From: Crossaster papposus
Taxonomy: Eukaryota > Echinodermata > Asteroidea > Velatida > Solasteridae
Length of the DNA: 64,000 nucleotides
Reading direction: 5' to 3'
NCBI GenBank assembly: GCA_037893245.1
Contig: JBAIAA010000019.1
Span: 248,001-312,000, forward strand
How positions within the stretch are numbered: position 1 is the stretch's first letter; each line of letters opens with the position of its first letter. Below are positions 21,875 through 33,464 of this stretch, piece by piece. The position numbers were made by a program, and so were the translations under genes. The notes under the pieces were generated by a model. It searched no databases. It saw only the letters and a program-made list of their open reading frames with translations, and was not told where the DNA came from.

Positions 21875-23067
21875 CGATAACAGATAAATACCCGTGATGT
21901 TGTAGAAGCGGCAACCTGATGAGAGCTTTGCTTCCGAGATTGGGTTCTTCCAGGCTCGATGTTCAACAGTTCCACCTTCTGAGCGAGTAACTGGACCGTT
22001 TGAAGTAGACTCCTTAGGACGTCGTCGTCAGAGGAAGTTGTTTTCGTAGGCTGGCTGACTGGAGGTTGTAGTGTTGTGCCTTGTGTTTTTGGAACACTCT
22101 CTGGTTTCGCGTGGTGCGGCTGAACTTGAGCCTTTGATGTTGACATCGATGTAGCAGACACCCTTGCTTCTCGCTCGATCTGTCTAAGCTCGACTTGTAG
22201 TTCCCTGAAGAGCATATTTCTAGGTTTCATTGGAGCCAGTCTATTGGTGATTTTTTCGTCTCGAACGCCCCTCATGAACTGTTGGGCCAGCATAGCGTTC
22301 CGGTTACTCCAAGGTAGTTCCTCGTTCAATCGTTCTTCAATCTCACGAAGGGTCGCTTCCAATTCAACGGCATAGATACTTGGAGATTCCTTCGGTAGTC
22401 TGATGCGTTCATAGAACTCTGCAAGTGGATCACCAGATGTCAGGCTGTCCCCAAACTGAGCTTTCAGCTCTGCAAATGCGTTCCTTGGTGTTTGCTCCAA
22501 TGATGGCAAGTTAAGAACGAGTTTGCGAGCTGCACCTCCTAAGTATCGTACGATAGTTGGGAACTGCATTTCGGTTGGCATCGAAGTAGACTCAATCAGA
22601 TATCGTGTGTCCCGAATCCAGTCTTCGATGTACATACTTCCTCCTTCGCGGCCAGTGAAGATTGGAACACTCTTGATCTGATGAGAAGGCACAACATGTA
22701 CCGGGGGTGATGGGGACGAGTACTTTGGTACAGGGGTTGGATAGTGACGATACACCGGTACAGGGGAACTTCGCAGGGGAACCGCCTCAGCTGGACCATC
22801 CGGTGTGGTGTTAGACTGGTGTTGCAGAATGGGTAAGCTATCGGAAATTCGACGTTCCAAGGCTGCAACATCGGCGAGCAGTTGCTCAGTGAGTGGTCTT
22901 CGAGACTGGAAGTGAGGATTCTCTTGAAACGATGTGTGTGGGTTCCGTGGTGGCTGTTTCGGGCGGGTACCAGTGCCTGGATACGGTGTCAGATGGGGCA
23001 TGCCTCTAGTTGTTCTAGGTGTAGGATAATAATTCCCCGCGGTAGTATCCCTTCCGGGAGTAGCCAT
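21763..23067 (-). CDS. gag: Gag polyprotein of the Gypsy element
   Basis: 434 codons. The N-terminal 120 residues are Pro/Thr-rich. A Ty3-type capsid-like region follows (about 145-300, with GGAARKLVLNLP and AFAELKAQFGD), then a basic linker. A CCHC zinc knuckle (Cys396, Cys399, His404, Cys409; CYRCGQEGHIARGC) sits near the C-terminus, for packaging element RNA. The ATG at 23067 is the first good start after a 1.24-kb leader. The stop lies 17 codons after the GGGAAAC slip site, so most ribosomes would make Gag alone. Confidence 0.95.
   Translation of the reverse strand: MATPGRDTTAGNYYPTPRTTRGMPHLTPYPGTGTRPKQPPRNPHTSFQENPHFQSRRPLTEQLLADVAALERRISDSLPILQHQSNTTPDGPAEAVPLRSSPVPVYRHYPTPVPKYSSPSPPVHVVPSHQIKSVPIFTGREGGSMYIEDWIRDTRYLIESTSMPTEMQFPTIVRYLGGAARKLVLNLPSLEQTPRNAFAELKAQFGDSLTSGDPLAEFYERIRLPKESPSIYAVELEATLREIEERLNEELPWSNRNAMLAQQFMRGVRDEKITNRLAPMKPRNMLFRELQVELRQIEREARVSATSMSTSKAQVQPHHAKPESVPKTQGTTLQPPVSQPTKTTSSDDDVLRSLLQTVQLLAQKVELLNIEPGRTQSRKQSSHQVAASTTSRVFICYRCGQEGHIARGCRNLPGNYQGPRLGGKPLEARNNAQQ
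21823..21829 (-). promoter_or_regulatory. -1 ribosomal frameshift site GGGAAAC
   Basis: In the gag frame the minus strand reads xxG GGA AAC, the classic X XXY YYZ heptamer, inside the gag/pol overlap. Slipping back one base gives GGG AAA and enters the pol frame. A GC-rich stretch that can pair CGGCT with AGCCG begins about 12 nt downstream. The frame relation (gag to pol is -1) was checked from coordinates. Confidence 0.85.
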
Positions 23068-24308
23068 AGCTTAAAAGTATGGCTAAAAGTTGAAGATCAG
23101 CTATCACAGTTGTGTATGTCAAGTACATCAAACCAGAAAAAAAAAATCAATCGATATCAAATGAAAATATATCACATTTGAGCAGTCAATTGGAAACACA
23201 ACGTAATCAAAATAGCAATACAAATAATAAACGTATTTGTATTTACTGAGTGGCAAATTGATAATGCAATTGAGATTTACAACCGTACCAGATACATCAA
23301 CTCAACTCAAACACTTTTAGGAATGTAAGCAAATCAATCAGTAACGGCGTGTTGAAAAAAACAAAAACAAAAACAAACAAAAACAGTATGAATTACCTCA
23401 CCTATTACAAGTGACTACTAATCCACAACGGTAGGCCTATGCCTACATAATGCACAGTAGCAAGAGGGGGATTAAGGGCACTGAGGTGTTAAGTGTTTCT
23501 GTTGTGGATTTCTCGATTGTGCCCAGTAATTCGTTAACAATAGGCTATACACAATCGAAGTCCTTGGCTAGTGGGAGAAGGTGGTGAAATTCCTCGTACT
23601 TGACAAAAGTTAAAGATATCTCCTTAGAAATGCTATCAATGTGTTAGCGAATGTTTACGTTTCTTTAAAAAGGCTTAACAATAACTTACAACATCTTGTG
23701 CCTTGGCAAATCTTGTAGCCTGCGTATTTGGTCTTGGGTCCTGGAATCGGCACCGTAGGTTACGTTGATCATGCAGTGTCAAGGTTTTACAACGTGCACG
23801 TTTGGATATGCGTGCCGAATGTTCAAGCTCAGTTCAATGATGGCCGGTACATGAGTTCTTGTACCTAAGCTAGACACCAAGTAGAGACACCAAGAACCAA
23901 TCCATGGGCTGGATCTTAGATGGTAACGGAGATCGGCCTGGGAAACTGTATCGCGAGTGATCCAACGGCAATTTAACACGGCTGGCGGGGAAACATTGCT
24001 TCGGTGGACACAGCGATTATTGACAGCTCAGGTCTTGGGATCGGTCAGCACGTCTCCTCGGGGACCAGTCCCTTGTCGTCGCTCGATTGGAAGACGATCA
24101 AACTGCACGGCCAATTAGGTGAAGGACAGCACAGAGAATTTAGGTCAGCTCGATGCGAGGAATCCAAGAGACGAATTGCTAGTATACAGCGGCGGATTAG
24201 CCTTAGACTTTTGCGAGACCGCTGGGCACAAGGCGGCCGTGGGGTGATGTGGGATTGCCAGGCAAAATTTGCCGTTAAAAGACCCTCAATACCCGGATCT
24301 TCCACCAA
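23068..24308 (-). other. Gypsy leader and primer binding site
   Basis: A 1,241-nt untranslated leader lies between the 5' LTR and gag. Directly after the LTR (minus strand, from 24308) comes TTGGTGGAAGATCCGGG, whose TGG complements the CCA end of a tRNA two bases in; I cannot name the tRNA. The + strand leader contains an A/C-rich run near 23355. No believable ORF. Confidence 0.75.
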
Positions 24309-25115
24309 TGTGACGAGTTGTTCCTTGGGAAGTATTGAGGACACGGCAAATTAGCTTCGGACATCCAGTTTATTTCTGTAAAGACGAAGAGAACACGTCG
24401 TCTTGTTACGTCTTCGTTTTAGAATGGTAATTTGACTAACAAATCAAAGTGTTAAATATTAAACAAATAATAAAGAAATGTACAATTTGGCTATTTATTA
24501 CTTTATACAAAAGACTGAAATAATAATAAAAAGTATAAATCAAAACTTCAGGTTCCCGCCTAAACTGTTCTAGAGGCCGCCATCTTTGCGTTTGCCTCGG
24601 TTAGATTAAACAAAGTAATGTAATGTCATCTAACGGATCAAGGAACATCAAAGTTAGAGTTAACCGGGCACTAGAAGACAAGTGGGAATAAAACATTATA
24701 TCGACCTACAAAATGAATCGATGTCGGACAGAGACTTTTCAATTTACGATTCGGCAATCTTATAATTTAGACACGAGGACAAAATAACAATTCTCTCTCC
24801 AAGTTAACATTATCAGTTTACACAAATATTGGATCATCATGATATACATGTAGCTTAATTAAAGTTATTAAATTAGAATAAACAAGAAATGGAAATAAAT
24901 AGTAATTACCTGTAAAGACGAAGAGAACACGTCGTCTTGTTACGTCTTCGTTTTAGAATGGTAATGACTAAGCCCGCGAAAATCGATATCAAAATCAGAG
25001 CGGATGAGGGCGCTACACATAAAGCATGTTACATAACACGTCAATACATACGAATTAAAGGGGGGTGTCTCAAACTCGATTTACATTAAAGGGAACATTA
25101 TGTACACCTGTCACA
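24309..25115 (-). repeat. 5' LTR of the Gypsy element
   Basis: 807 bp, matching 16084-16890 with an offset of 8,225. The only difference noticed is C against T in the CTCTCTC run (about 16575 versus 24800). It drives transcription leftward on the given strand. Confidence 0.97.
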
Positions 25116-25184
25116 TATGTAAAACCGGCATTAAAACGATCCAGATATGTATGTTTTTTACGTTTGTGATAACACTATTACAAA

Positions 25185-25560
25185 AAGCTTAAAGGATACT
25201 ACATTGGTAATTGCTTGAATTATCATGAATGGGTAGATTTGGGGGGTTGTATCTTATAGTAAATATCGTTTAACTGACCTGTCCGAAGTTTTACAGTCAT
25301 GGATGCCGACTGAGAAAAGCACGAAAAACAGCGATTGTTTTCAACCGGCGTCGAGCAGTTATGTTATCTTAGTTTTTTCGCGATCGCCGTCCGGCTAATA
25401 AAAGTAAATTTTTCGGAATAATTAGAGGATATCTAGCGAAATTATTTTGCTGGATGCCTAGAATCATTATTTACTTTCAAATAAGTATGATATTTCTTAA
25501 TAATTCGGTAGTAAATATTTTCGAAATCTGCAAAAGGTGTATCCTACCTTTTATTAAGAG
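25185..25560 (+). repeat. Dispersed repeat R1, second copy
   Basis: Inverted relative to 245-910. It contains GACCTGTCCGAAGTTTTAC and TTTCTTAATAATTCGG, and lies just downstream of the Gypsy insertion. Confidence 0.75.
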
Positions 25561-27720
25561 AATTTGAGCCAGCCAATTTCTCTAACTTAACCAATTTTAC
25601 ATAACTATCTGATCACCACAGTTGCAAACGATTTTAAAACTGTAGTCGTGAATATTTAAAAAGGCATGTTAACCATCAAATAACGTCATTTATGATGTTA
25701 TTCATTACATGAACTTGGAGAGTGTGATCAACAAAATTGTAAATATGATAAAATTGTAAATCATATTTAAAACAGTTATATGTGAAATTACATAACATTA
25801 ACAGTTCAGGTGCAAGCATCTTCATTTGTAATGTTGATTTGATAACACAACTTAATACAAAAAGCTTCATTAAGATAATATAAACCAGCCACTTTCCCCA
25901 TTGTTTTGCAATCAATGTTTCACAATAAACTGATTATGGGATGCATTATTTAAAACTGTAGTCCTGATAATTTCCAAGATACATGTATCATGCTTTTATC
26001 CCCATGATGATAGCATTTCGACAAAAACCTATTCACACTTCAACAAAACAACACATTGTTTTAAAGTGCATCATGTTCACCCATGTCCTTCTTCATGGCA
26101 AAATTCATTCCTTTGCCTACTTTGCGCGCCATACCCAGGGTGTCAAAGGTTAACATTAGTCCTGACATTTGCGACTCTCGATACTGCGTATGATATGAGA
26201 GTCCCAAAACTTACGATGCTGAAAACATGCAACACAAGAAAATAGACTGGCATATGAAACAACCAGTCCAACACGCCTTTAGTACTGAGTCAACTGTGTC
26301 AAAATCTCTCCCTAGTCTGTCATCAGACTACTGAAGAGAACAGTCTAGTTCCAAACAGATGGACATGCATCAGTCTATAAAGCCTCGAGATGAAACCACT
26401 TGGCTTCACTCTCAGGTGAACATTAAATGTTGAAGTAAACATCACTTTAAAACTAATTCTTGACAGTGGAACATCTGATGTTCAATTAATCACAAATAAA
26501 ATACCATTAATGTACAATGTCTTATTTTATACATAACTTATACATTACACACATTTTGCATCATGCATGACACAGTTACTGGTTCGATGCACGCAGCGAT
26601 AAACACAAAACACATGCAGCTTATATTATACAGAATATAAATCGACAACAACACAGTATTTATTTACAATTTTACAAGAGGGTCATCCAATTCTTGGCGG
26701 GAATTCCAGCAGGATTGTTATCTCGGGTGATATCAGAAGTATAACAAGGGTTCTTAGGTTTGGCAATTTCAATCGACTCTGTGTATTTATGCCAAGCTTA
26801 CGTCGGCTGTGGTTTATTAGCTTGTGTGATGTTCATCTTCCAAAAGCCGAATTCAGCTATAGGGTACGTTTGGGGACTGTTTTTGCAAGTCAAAATTTAC
26901 CAGAATAATTCGAGTGTAAACCAACCATGACGTCATCTTGTCTCGGTTTATTTATCAATAATCTTGTCAGATCTGTGCCAGACATACTTTTTTTTTCAAC
27001 AACGCAGCTCTCGTTCCTTGCCCCTCCAGACTCACACAACTCACTTCTCTGGTCAGAAATCACAATGAAGATCGAACCTTTTGGCCGTAAGCTCAGGTTT
27101 AAAATCTGTACTTTTGATTGTGTTTCAGGGATCCGAATTCTAGGTTTCTCCTAACTTTTAGAAAATATTTGATTTCCTGAAACGCATGTTTTTCCTATTT
27201 ATTAAAGGGTCTACTTACTTGGCATTGTATGTAAATCACTAAGTTTGTTTGCGGATAAAGTGAGACAAAATATGCATGTTTAAAATTACGAGAGAATTGC
27301 TCCGTGAAAAGCGATCCGCATGGCGTAATAAAGAACTTGTCGTTTAACGGGGGGGGGGGGCCAAAAAAAGTTGACGGAGAAAAAGTTAGTGGTGGTGAAC
27401 AAACTGAAACCGTATTTTATTTATTTATTTGAAAAGTTGGCAATTGTTGGGTTTTAACGGTTGTTTCACCCCAAACTATCACAAAGTTGTTCTAGTCCTT
27501 TGTTCTCTGAGACCGCGTCTGTGTACTGAATAGAATTATGAAAAGAGACTTTCATGATCAATTATCTTAGGGAAGTCATTTCTGACATTAGCTGCCGATA
27601 TGCCAAGTCAGTAAAATATTGTATAACGCCATCCCGCAGTGAAGTTATGTACACGCAAACGCGCACGATCCAAGCACTTTCAAAATGCTGCATGGACTAC
27701 GGAGCCCATTATGGATGAGA
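25561..27720. repeat. Segmental duplication, copy A, 3' flank of the NLR gene
   Basis: Largely collinear with 57110-58995 at high similarity (for example the segments around 26113 and 57408, 26640 and 57915, 26927 and 58215). Together with the NLR exon it forms a duplicated block of at least 4 kb. No ORF is conserved between the two copies here, so I treat it as 3' untranslated or intergenic. Confidence 0.85.
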
Positions 27721-30098
27721 CTAATATACCACTTCCAGGCTGGTCATTTGTCTCACTGCTTTGGTGATTTCTGCCTTATTGTCAGCGGTCAAACCACAGT
27801 AACACAAATAAAGCTTTACGGGGTGGTTCATTTTTGTCAGGACAGACCATGACCGACCTGATCCACCAAGGGTCTCATTGAAAGACAGATCCAATTCAAC
27901 AAGGTCGGGCAGATTACCCAGCGCCACGGCAATGTGCTCCAAGTCATCACTTTTCAATCTGCACCAACGCAAGTCTAGTTTGTTGAGGGTTTTGATTTCC
28001 TTCAAGTGAGACCATGACTGGCCTGATCCCCCAAGGGTCTCATTGCGATGCAGATTCAATTCAACAAGGTTGGGCAGATTACCCAGCGCCACGGCAATGT
28101 GATTCAAGTCATCACTTTTCAATCCGCACTGATGCAAGTCTAGTTTGTTGAGTGTTTTGATTTTCTTCAAGTGAAACCATGACCGACCTGATCCACCAAG
28201 GGTGTCATTGCGAGACAGATCCAATTCAACAAGGTTGGGCAGATTACTCAGCGCCACGGCAATGTGCTCCATGCCACTGCAGGTCACGGCCTCAAGCTGC
28301 GTCATTTTCTTCAGACGTAGAGACAAAAAGAAACGTGTATAGTCTTCAAGAAATATATTTGTGTCTGGAAATCTAACTCTTGTGTAACTTACTTTAATTC
28401 TTTGAAGATTTGTCATTCTGTTCACATAATTCACGTATTCTGTACCCAACTGTCTAAAGCTGGCAGGATCCATTGTTAATGTATGTATCTTTTCGAGGCA
28501 AGTATTTCCGCCACCCTTTTTCTGGTCATCAGTAACGTTGTTTAGGAAGTACATAAACGATGTCAATATATCACTCCCTGGAACACCAATATGTAGATTA
28601 GAATCAATAACGGAATTAATTAACTCCAACGGTGGCAATGTCTTGCTCCGACTTTCAAAGTAACATATCAAGGCTACTTGTATGGCTCGATCATCTAGAT
28701 CGCCTGCATCTTTGACTTTTTGCGATAAAATCTGCAGAATTGAATTTGTTCGTGGCCCCTCACTGTCACCGCAACAAAAACGCAGAAGATATTCAAATCC
28801 TGCTAAATCAGACACTTCACGAAAGAACGTTTCAAATTCATGCGTTTCTTCTTCTGATGTTAAACTCTGGTAGTATATCGCAGCGGAAAATTCTTGAAAT
28901 GTCTTGTGAATGAAATAAACGGTTTTGGAAATGTCGATCCCCTTCCGGACTCGCTCGCTGGTGAGGATGCCAGCTCGTAAGGCCTTTTCAAGCACATCTG
29001 GCTCAAAATCCCCCTCTTGGAATGATAACTTTTGATCAGAAGAAAGTAGACCACGCAAAGCAACCTTTCCAATAGCAGTAACTAGCCCTGAAATCTCTTC
29101 TTTTTCTTCTTCTTCTTCTGACATTTCGTTTGTTTTACGTTTAAATATATAATGCAGTGCCTTATTATAAAGGCGAAACATGGTGTCAGGGAGTGTAGCA
29201 CTGTCTTTCCATAACAAGCACATCAATAACAACAGCATGGGACTTTTGGCCAAATCCAATAAAACATCAGAGGATACAATTCTCTCAAAAAGTCCATCAG
29301 CTTTGGATGATTCTCCTGAATAAAATTTGTGCACATATTCCTTAACATCATCCTCGCTAAACCCTAAAACATTCACACGAGCAAACGGCCTCTGAATCAA
29401 AGTGTTCTTTACCAGCTTGTCATAGTGCGAGGGGCGGGTTGTCACAAGAACATTGCATTTTGCGTACTTTCCCTTTCGATTAAGCATTTTAAGAATCGAA
29501 CCGAACTCCGACTCATCAAGCTCAGTCGACCTAAATTCATCAAAACCATCTAACAGAAACAACACGTCGTCAGGGTTGGCTGCAATGAAAGATTCCAAGT
29601 CTTTCCTGTTTATGGTCTCTTTATCTAACAACTGATCAAACAGTGCATCTATCACATCCGACGTTTGTTTCAGGGAACGCATTTTCAACACAAAAACAAG
29701 CTTGTACTTTTTTAGTGCAGCAACAGTGCCTCGAGCCCAATCGTGGGCAATTTTGTCAAGGAGAGTCGTTTTCCCTAGACCAGCCCCTCTGCTTAAAATT
29801 GCCCGTATAATTCGATGGCCCTCTCTTGTTTTGAGTTTGAAAATATCCCAATACGATTTCACCTCTCCCTTCAAATCCCTATCACCTTTTTCTAATTGTA
29901 GCTTTGTGTAGATGTCCATGATGTGTTTTTGGTCATCATCCACCCATGGAAGCATCTGTACATAGCTACCTGTGCTGGTGTAGATGTCCTTTAGCGTCTC
30001 CTTACACTTATCAGCAGCAAGTTTAGGATCCCCGAGTCGTCTTTTCCGCGTCGTACTGCATCCTGGTCGTTGTCGCCTCCCACTCGACGGACTCGTTT
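27721..30098 (-). CDS. NACHT-LRR (NLR) protein, large 3' exon
   Basis: The exon encodes about 790 residues. In order (residues counted from an upstream ATG at 30129 that probably lies in the intron): a basic linker, a conserved pre-NACHT segment (YVQMLPWVDDDQKHI, 56-70), the NACHT NTPase at about 107-270 (P-loop RGAGLGKTT, Walker B LFLLDGFDEF 190-199, sensor VLVTTRPS), a winged-helix region with YFIHKTFQEFSAAIYY (405-420), an acidic Glu run (338-345), and 600-802 as three 55-residue double leucine-rich repeats. Such proteins are cytosolic danger or microbe sensors that oligomerise through NACHT. The splice acceptor TTACATTAG ends at 30099 and the exon begins in phase 1, fitting the exon at 30487-30568. 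The P-loop departs from GxxxxGK(T/S), since Arg occupies the first Gly position. Otherwise it looks intact. Confidence 0.9.
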
Positions 30099-30149
30099 CT
30101 AATGTAACAGAAAGACAAATCGAAATCAAACCATGTTAATCGGGTATTT

Positions 30150-30240
30150 TAATTTTAGCTCACACTTATCGGCAGCAAGTTGAGTTGGAATATCGAGTCG
30201 AGTCCCTTGTCGTACTGTATCCTGGCTGACTCATTTCAGA
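30150..30240 (-). pseudogene. Decayed copy of the start of the NLR exon
   Basis: This resembles 30009-30100 (shared motifs include CAGCAAGTT, CGAGTCG, GTCGTACTG and ATCCTGG on the + strand) but has indels and lacks a clean acceptor. It appears to be a partial tandem duplication of the exon's 5' end, left in the intron. Confidence 0.65.
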
Positions 30241-30486
30241 TGTGAAGAGTATAACAACAAAATCTTGTCAAAACATAATGAAAAATGGGTTCCGTTTCGT
30301 CTGTAATTCATTTATTGAAAAAGTCCAAGATCAATAGAAGTAGAGTGTTCGAGAAACTATCGATAAAGTATTTAGTCATGATTTTTCCAAAGTGTGGTGT
30401 TTTTTTCAAGATCATTTTAACCTAGGCCGTCAACGGATACTTCTTAAATCATAATTATGTGTCCATTTTTCTGCGTGTGAACTTAC

Positions 30487-30568
30487 CTCCTGAATCAGTA
30501 GGCATAGTTGTCAATGGTGTCCCTTGTTCGATGTCATCTCCCTGGTTCGCTGAGTGACGTCTCCGACC
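30487..30568 (-). CDS. Small upstream NLR exon
   Basis: On the minus strand an 82-base segment lies between acceptor GTTTTATTCAG and donor GTAAGT. Of its three frames only one is open: VGDVTQRTRGDDIEQGTPLT then TMPTDSG. It ends in phase 1, as the large exon requires (G plus AA makes Glu, then TSPSSG). No domain recognised; it would be a Ser/Thr-rich linker before the NACHT region. Confidence 0.65.
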
Positions 30569-30892
30569 TGAATAAAACGTGACATCTAATAGTTAGGTCG
30601 CATTCAAATTACTTGACTGGGGCTTTTCTGAACAAATAGCACAGGGGAGTGGCCAAGCCGCGTCCCTATACAGTCTTTTGTGTTGATGATTTGTCCCTTC
30701 CAGTCACACAATTGGAATGTCCCTCCTATTTTAGGCCTACCGGAATCCCCAGCCGCGAACTACACAGTACATGCATCACTTTTGTCATACCGATTATTTT
30801 CTCAGAAACACTGATTTGTTTATAAAACACAAATTAGAGAAATGGGCGTAACATATGTACCTACACATGAGAACAGCGCCATCTAGAGTCAA

Positions 30893-33346
30893 ACAACCAG
30901 TCCACTCTTCCGAATATTCAAAGTTGCTAGTTTTTACGTTCCACGAATGTTGACAAGAAATCACCACTGACGTACAGATTCGCCATTCAGTTAACCAAAT
31001 GTTTATAGACTCCAAGAAATGCGGGTTCATTGGTAACATTGCGCATGTCTAAAGTGAAGATAATTAGAAGCGTGACCGGTCACGTGATAGGGTTCAACCA
31101 TTTTATAGGTAACAGGAGTCCGATTATCACACGAGTTCAAAACGCGAATCTATGACGTCAGGGCAGGGCGTTCGTACTGCAATTTCGGAAAAGTTTACCC
31201 CATGTCAACTGCGGCAAATTTTGCATCGAATGCTTTGTGTACACCACATTTACATCACATTCAGATTCGCATTGGCATTAAGCATGAGCTCGTCTTTAAA
31301 CGTTAAGCAGGTTACCAGGCAGTGGTTGGGAGTAGTCGTAATTAACTAATGCATACCTTCTCTCCTTCGCTCCCGGCATCTAGCAATGACGTTATCACCG
31401 TATAAATATCTCACTAAAAAAGACGAAAATTGTCTTATTCAGTAACTACTCATAGACAGGTTCTATATCAAATTTACCATTATTTTGTGTATTTCACCAA
31501 CAATTAAGGTGACAATACTTCTATTAGAAAAGATGGCTTTATCGCCCAGCAGTTTCGGCGCATTATACTAGTTTCGTTTTTAACAATCCCATAGGAGGGT
31601 AACATATAATATTTGTTTTGCTGGTTTCACATACTTAGGTAAACATCTATATTCCCATCTCATAATTTAAATCGTAAATTGACAAATAGGACTAGGTCAG
31701 CAGCACCCGAACAACCAGTCCACTCTTCCGAATATTCAAAGTTGCTAGTTTTTACGTTCCACGAATGTTGACAAGAAATCACCACTGACGTACAGATTCG
31801 CCATTCAGTTAACCAAATGTTTATAGACTCCAAGAAATGCGGGTTCATTGGTAACATTGCGCATGTCTAAAGTGAAGATAATTAGAAGCGTGACCGGTCA
31901 CGTGATAGGGTTCAACCATTTTATAGGTAACAGGAGTCCGATTATCACACGAGTTCAAAACGCGAATCTATGACGTCAGGGCAGGGCGTTCGTACTGCAA
32001 TTTCGGAAAAGTTTACCCCATGTCAACTGCGGCAAATTTTGCATCGAATGCTTTGTGTACACCACATTTACATCACATTCAGATTCGCATTGGCATTAAG
32101 CATGAGCTCGTCTTTAAACGTTAAGCAGGTTACCAGGCAGTGGTTGGGAGTAGTCGTAATTAACTAATGCATACCTTCTCTCCTTCGCTCCCGGCATCTA
32201 GCAATGACGTTATCACCGTATAAATATCTCACTAAAAAAGACGAAAATTGTCTTATTCAGTAACTACTCATAGACAGGTTCTATATCAAATTTACCATTA
32301 TTTTGTGTATTTCACCAACAATTAAGGTGACAATACTTCTATTAGAAAAGATGGCTTTATCGCCCAGCAGTTTCGGCGCATTATACTAGTTTCGTTTTTA
32401 ACAATCCCATAGGAGGGTAACATATAATATTTGTTTTGCTGGTTTCACATACTTAGGTAAACATCTATATTCCCATCTCATAATTTAAATCGTAAATTGA
32501 CAAATAGGACTAGGTCAGCAGCACCCGAACAACCAGTCCACTCTTCCGAATATTCAAAGTTGCTAGTTTTTACGTTCCACGAATGTTGACAAGAAATCAC
32601 CACTGACGTACAGATTCGCCATTCAGTTAACCAAATGTTTATAGACTCCAAGAAATGCGGGTTCATTGGTAACATTGCGCATGTCTAAAGTGAAGATAAT
32701 TAGAAGCGTGACCGGTCACGTGATAGGGTTCAACCATTTTATAGGTAACAGGAGTCCGATTATCACACGAGTTCAAAACGCGAATCTATGACGTCAGGGC
32801 AGGGCGTTCGTACTGCAATTTCGGAAAAGTTTACCCCATGTCAACTGCGGCAAATTTTGCATCGAATGCTTTGTGTACACCACATTTACATCACATTCAG
32901 ATTCGCATTGGCATTAAGCATGAGCTCGTCTTTAAACGTTAAGCAGGTTACCAGGCAGTGGTTGGGAGTAGTCGTAATTAACTAATGCATACCTTCTCTC
33001 CTTCGCTCCCGGCATCTAGCAATGACGTTATCACCGTATAAATATCTCACTAAAAAAGACGAAAATTGTCTTATTCAGTAACTACTCATAGACAGGTTCT
33101 ATATCAAATTTACCATTATTTTGTGTATTTCACCAACAATTAAGGTGACAATACTTCTATTAGAAAAGATGGCTTTATCGCCCAGCAGTTTCGGCGCATT
33201 ATACTAGTTTCGTTTTTAACAATCCCATAGGAGGGTAACATATAATATTTGTTTTGCTGGTTTCACATACTTAGGTAAACCTATATATTCCCATCTCATA
33301 ATTTAAATCGTAAATTGACAAATAGGACTAGGTCAGCAGCACCCGA
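30893..33346. repeat. 818-bp block in three tandem copies
   Basis: Copies at 30893-31710, 31711-32528 and 32529-33346 have the same length and appear identical except for a small change near 33280 in the third. Each contains a CACGTG box and a TGACGTCA palindrome 72 bases apart, and TATAAATA. The block lies upstream of the small NLR exon. Short ORFs of 65 codons repeat with the unit and look like chance. Recent triplication is likely, but an assembly effect cannot be excluded from sequence alone. Confidence 0.95.
31081..31160. promoter_or_regulatory. CACGTG and TGACGTCA sites in each tandem block
   Basis: In the first copy CACGTG is at 31081-31086 and the full cAMP-response palindrome TGACGTCA at 31153-31160. 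They recur 818 and 1,636 bases further on (TGACGTCA at 31971 and 32789). TATAAATA near 31401 could be a TATA box in either direction. These are perfect consensus sites for bHLH-zip and CREB/ATF factors; use as promoter is inferred. Confidence 0.45.
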
Positions 33347-33464
33347 ACTTGCTCCAGGCAAGATGGCGTCGATAGTGACTCCCTAACTCTCCCTAACTCC
33401 CATTCTTAACGTGGATGGGGTAAATAAGGAAAGGAGCTTATCAGGCATATCCAATCATACTCAC

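Larger units (their letters stand above)
16084..25115 (-). mobile_element. Full-length Ty3/Gypsy LTR retrotransposon, minus strand
   Basis: Element of 9,032 bp: LTR, 1.24-kb leader, gag, pol (protease, reverse transcriptase, RNase H, integrase), polypurine tract, LTR. No envelope ORF. TATG is duplicated at 16080-16083 and 25116-25119, and the paralogous sequence near 56830 is the empty site with one TATG. The LTRs differ at only one position that I could find, and both ORFs are intact, so the insertion is very recent and possibly active. The order RT-RH-IN is that of Ty3/Gypsy; I do not assign a clade. Confidence 0.97.

Noticed and set aside
17676-23181. Plus-strand ORFs antisense to gag and pol
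   Set aside because: They are shadows of the long minus-strand polyprotein frames, with no similarity to known proteins.
16084-25115. An endogenous retrovirus with envelope
   Set aside because: The 353 bp between the pol stop and the polypurine tract have no ORF for an envelope, and pol is of Ty3/Gypsy type.
31152-32985. 65-codon ORFs in each 818-bp block
   Set aside because: Their conservation is explained by near-identity of the tandem copies. The sequences show no domain, and both strands have similar-length ORFs.
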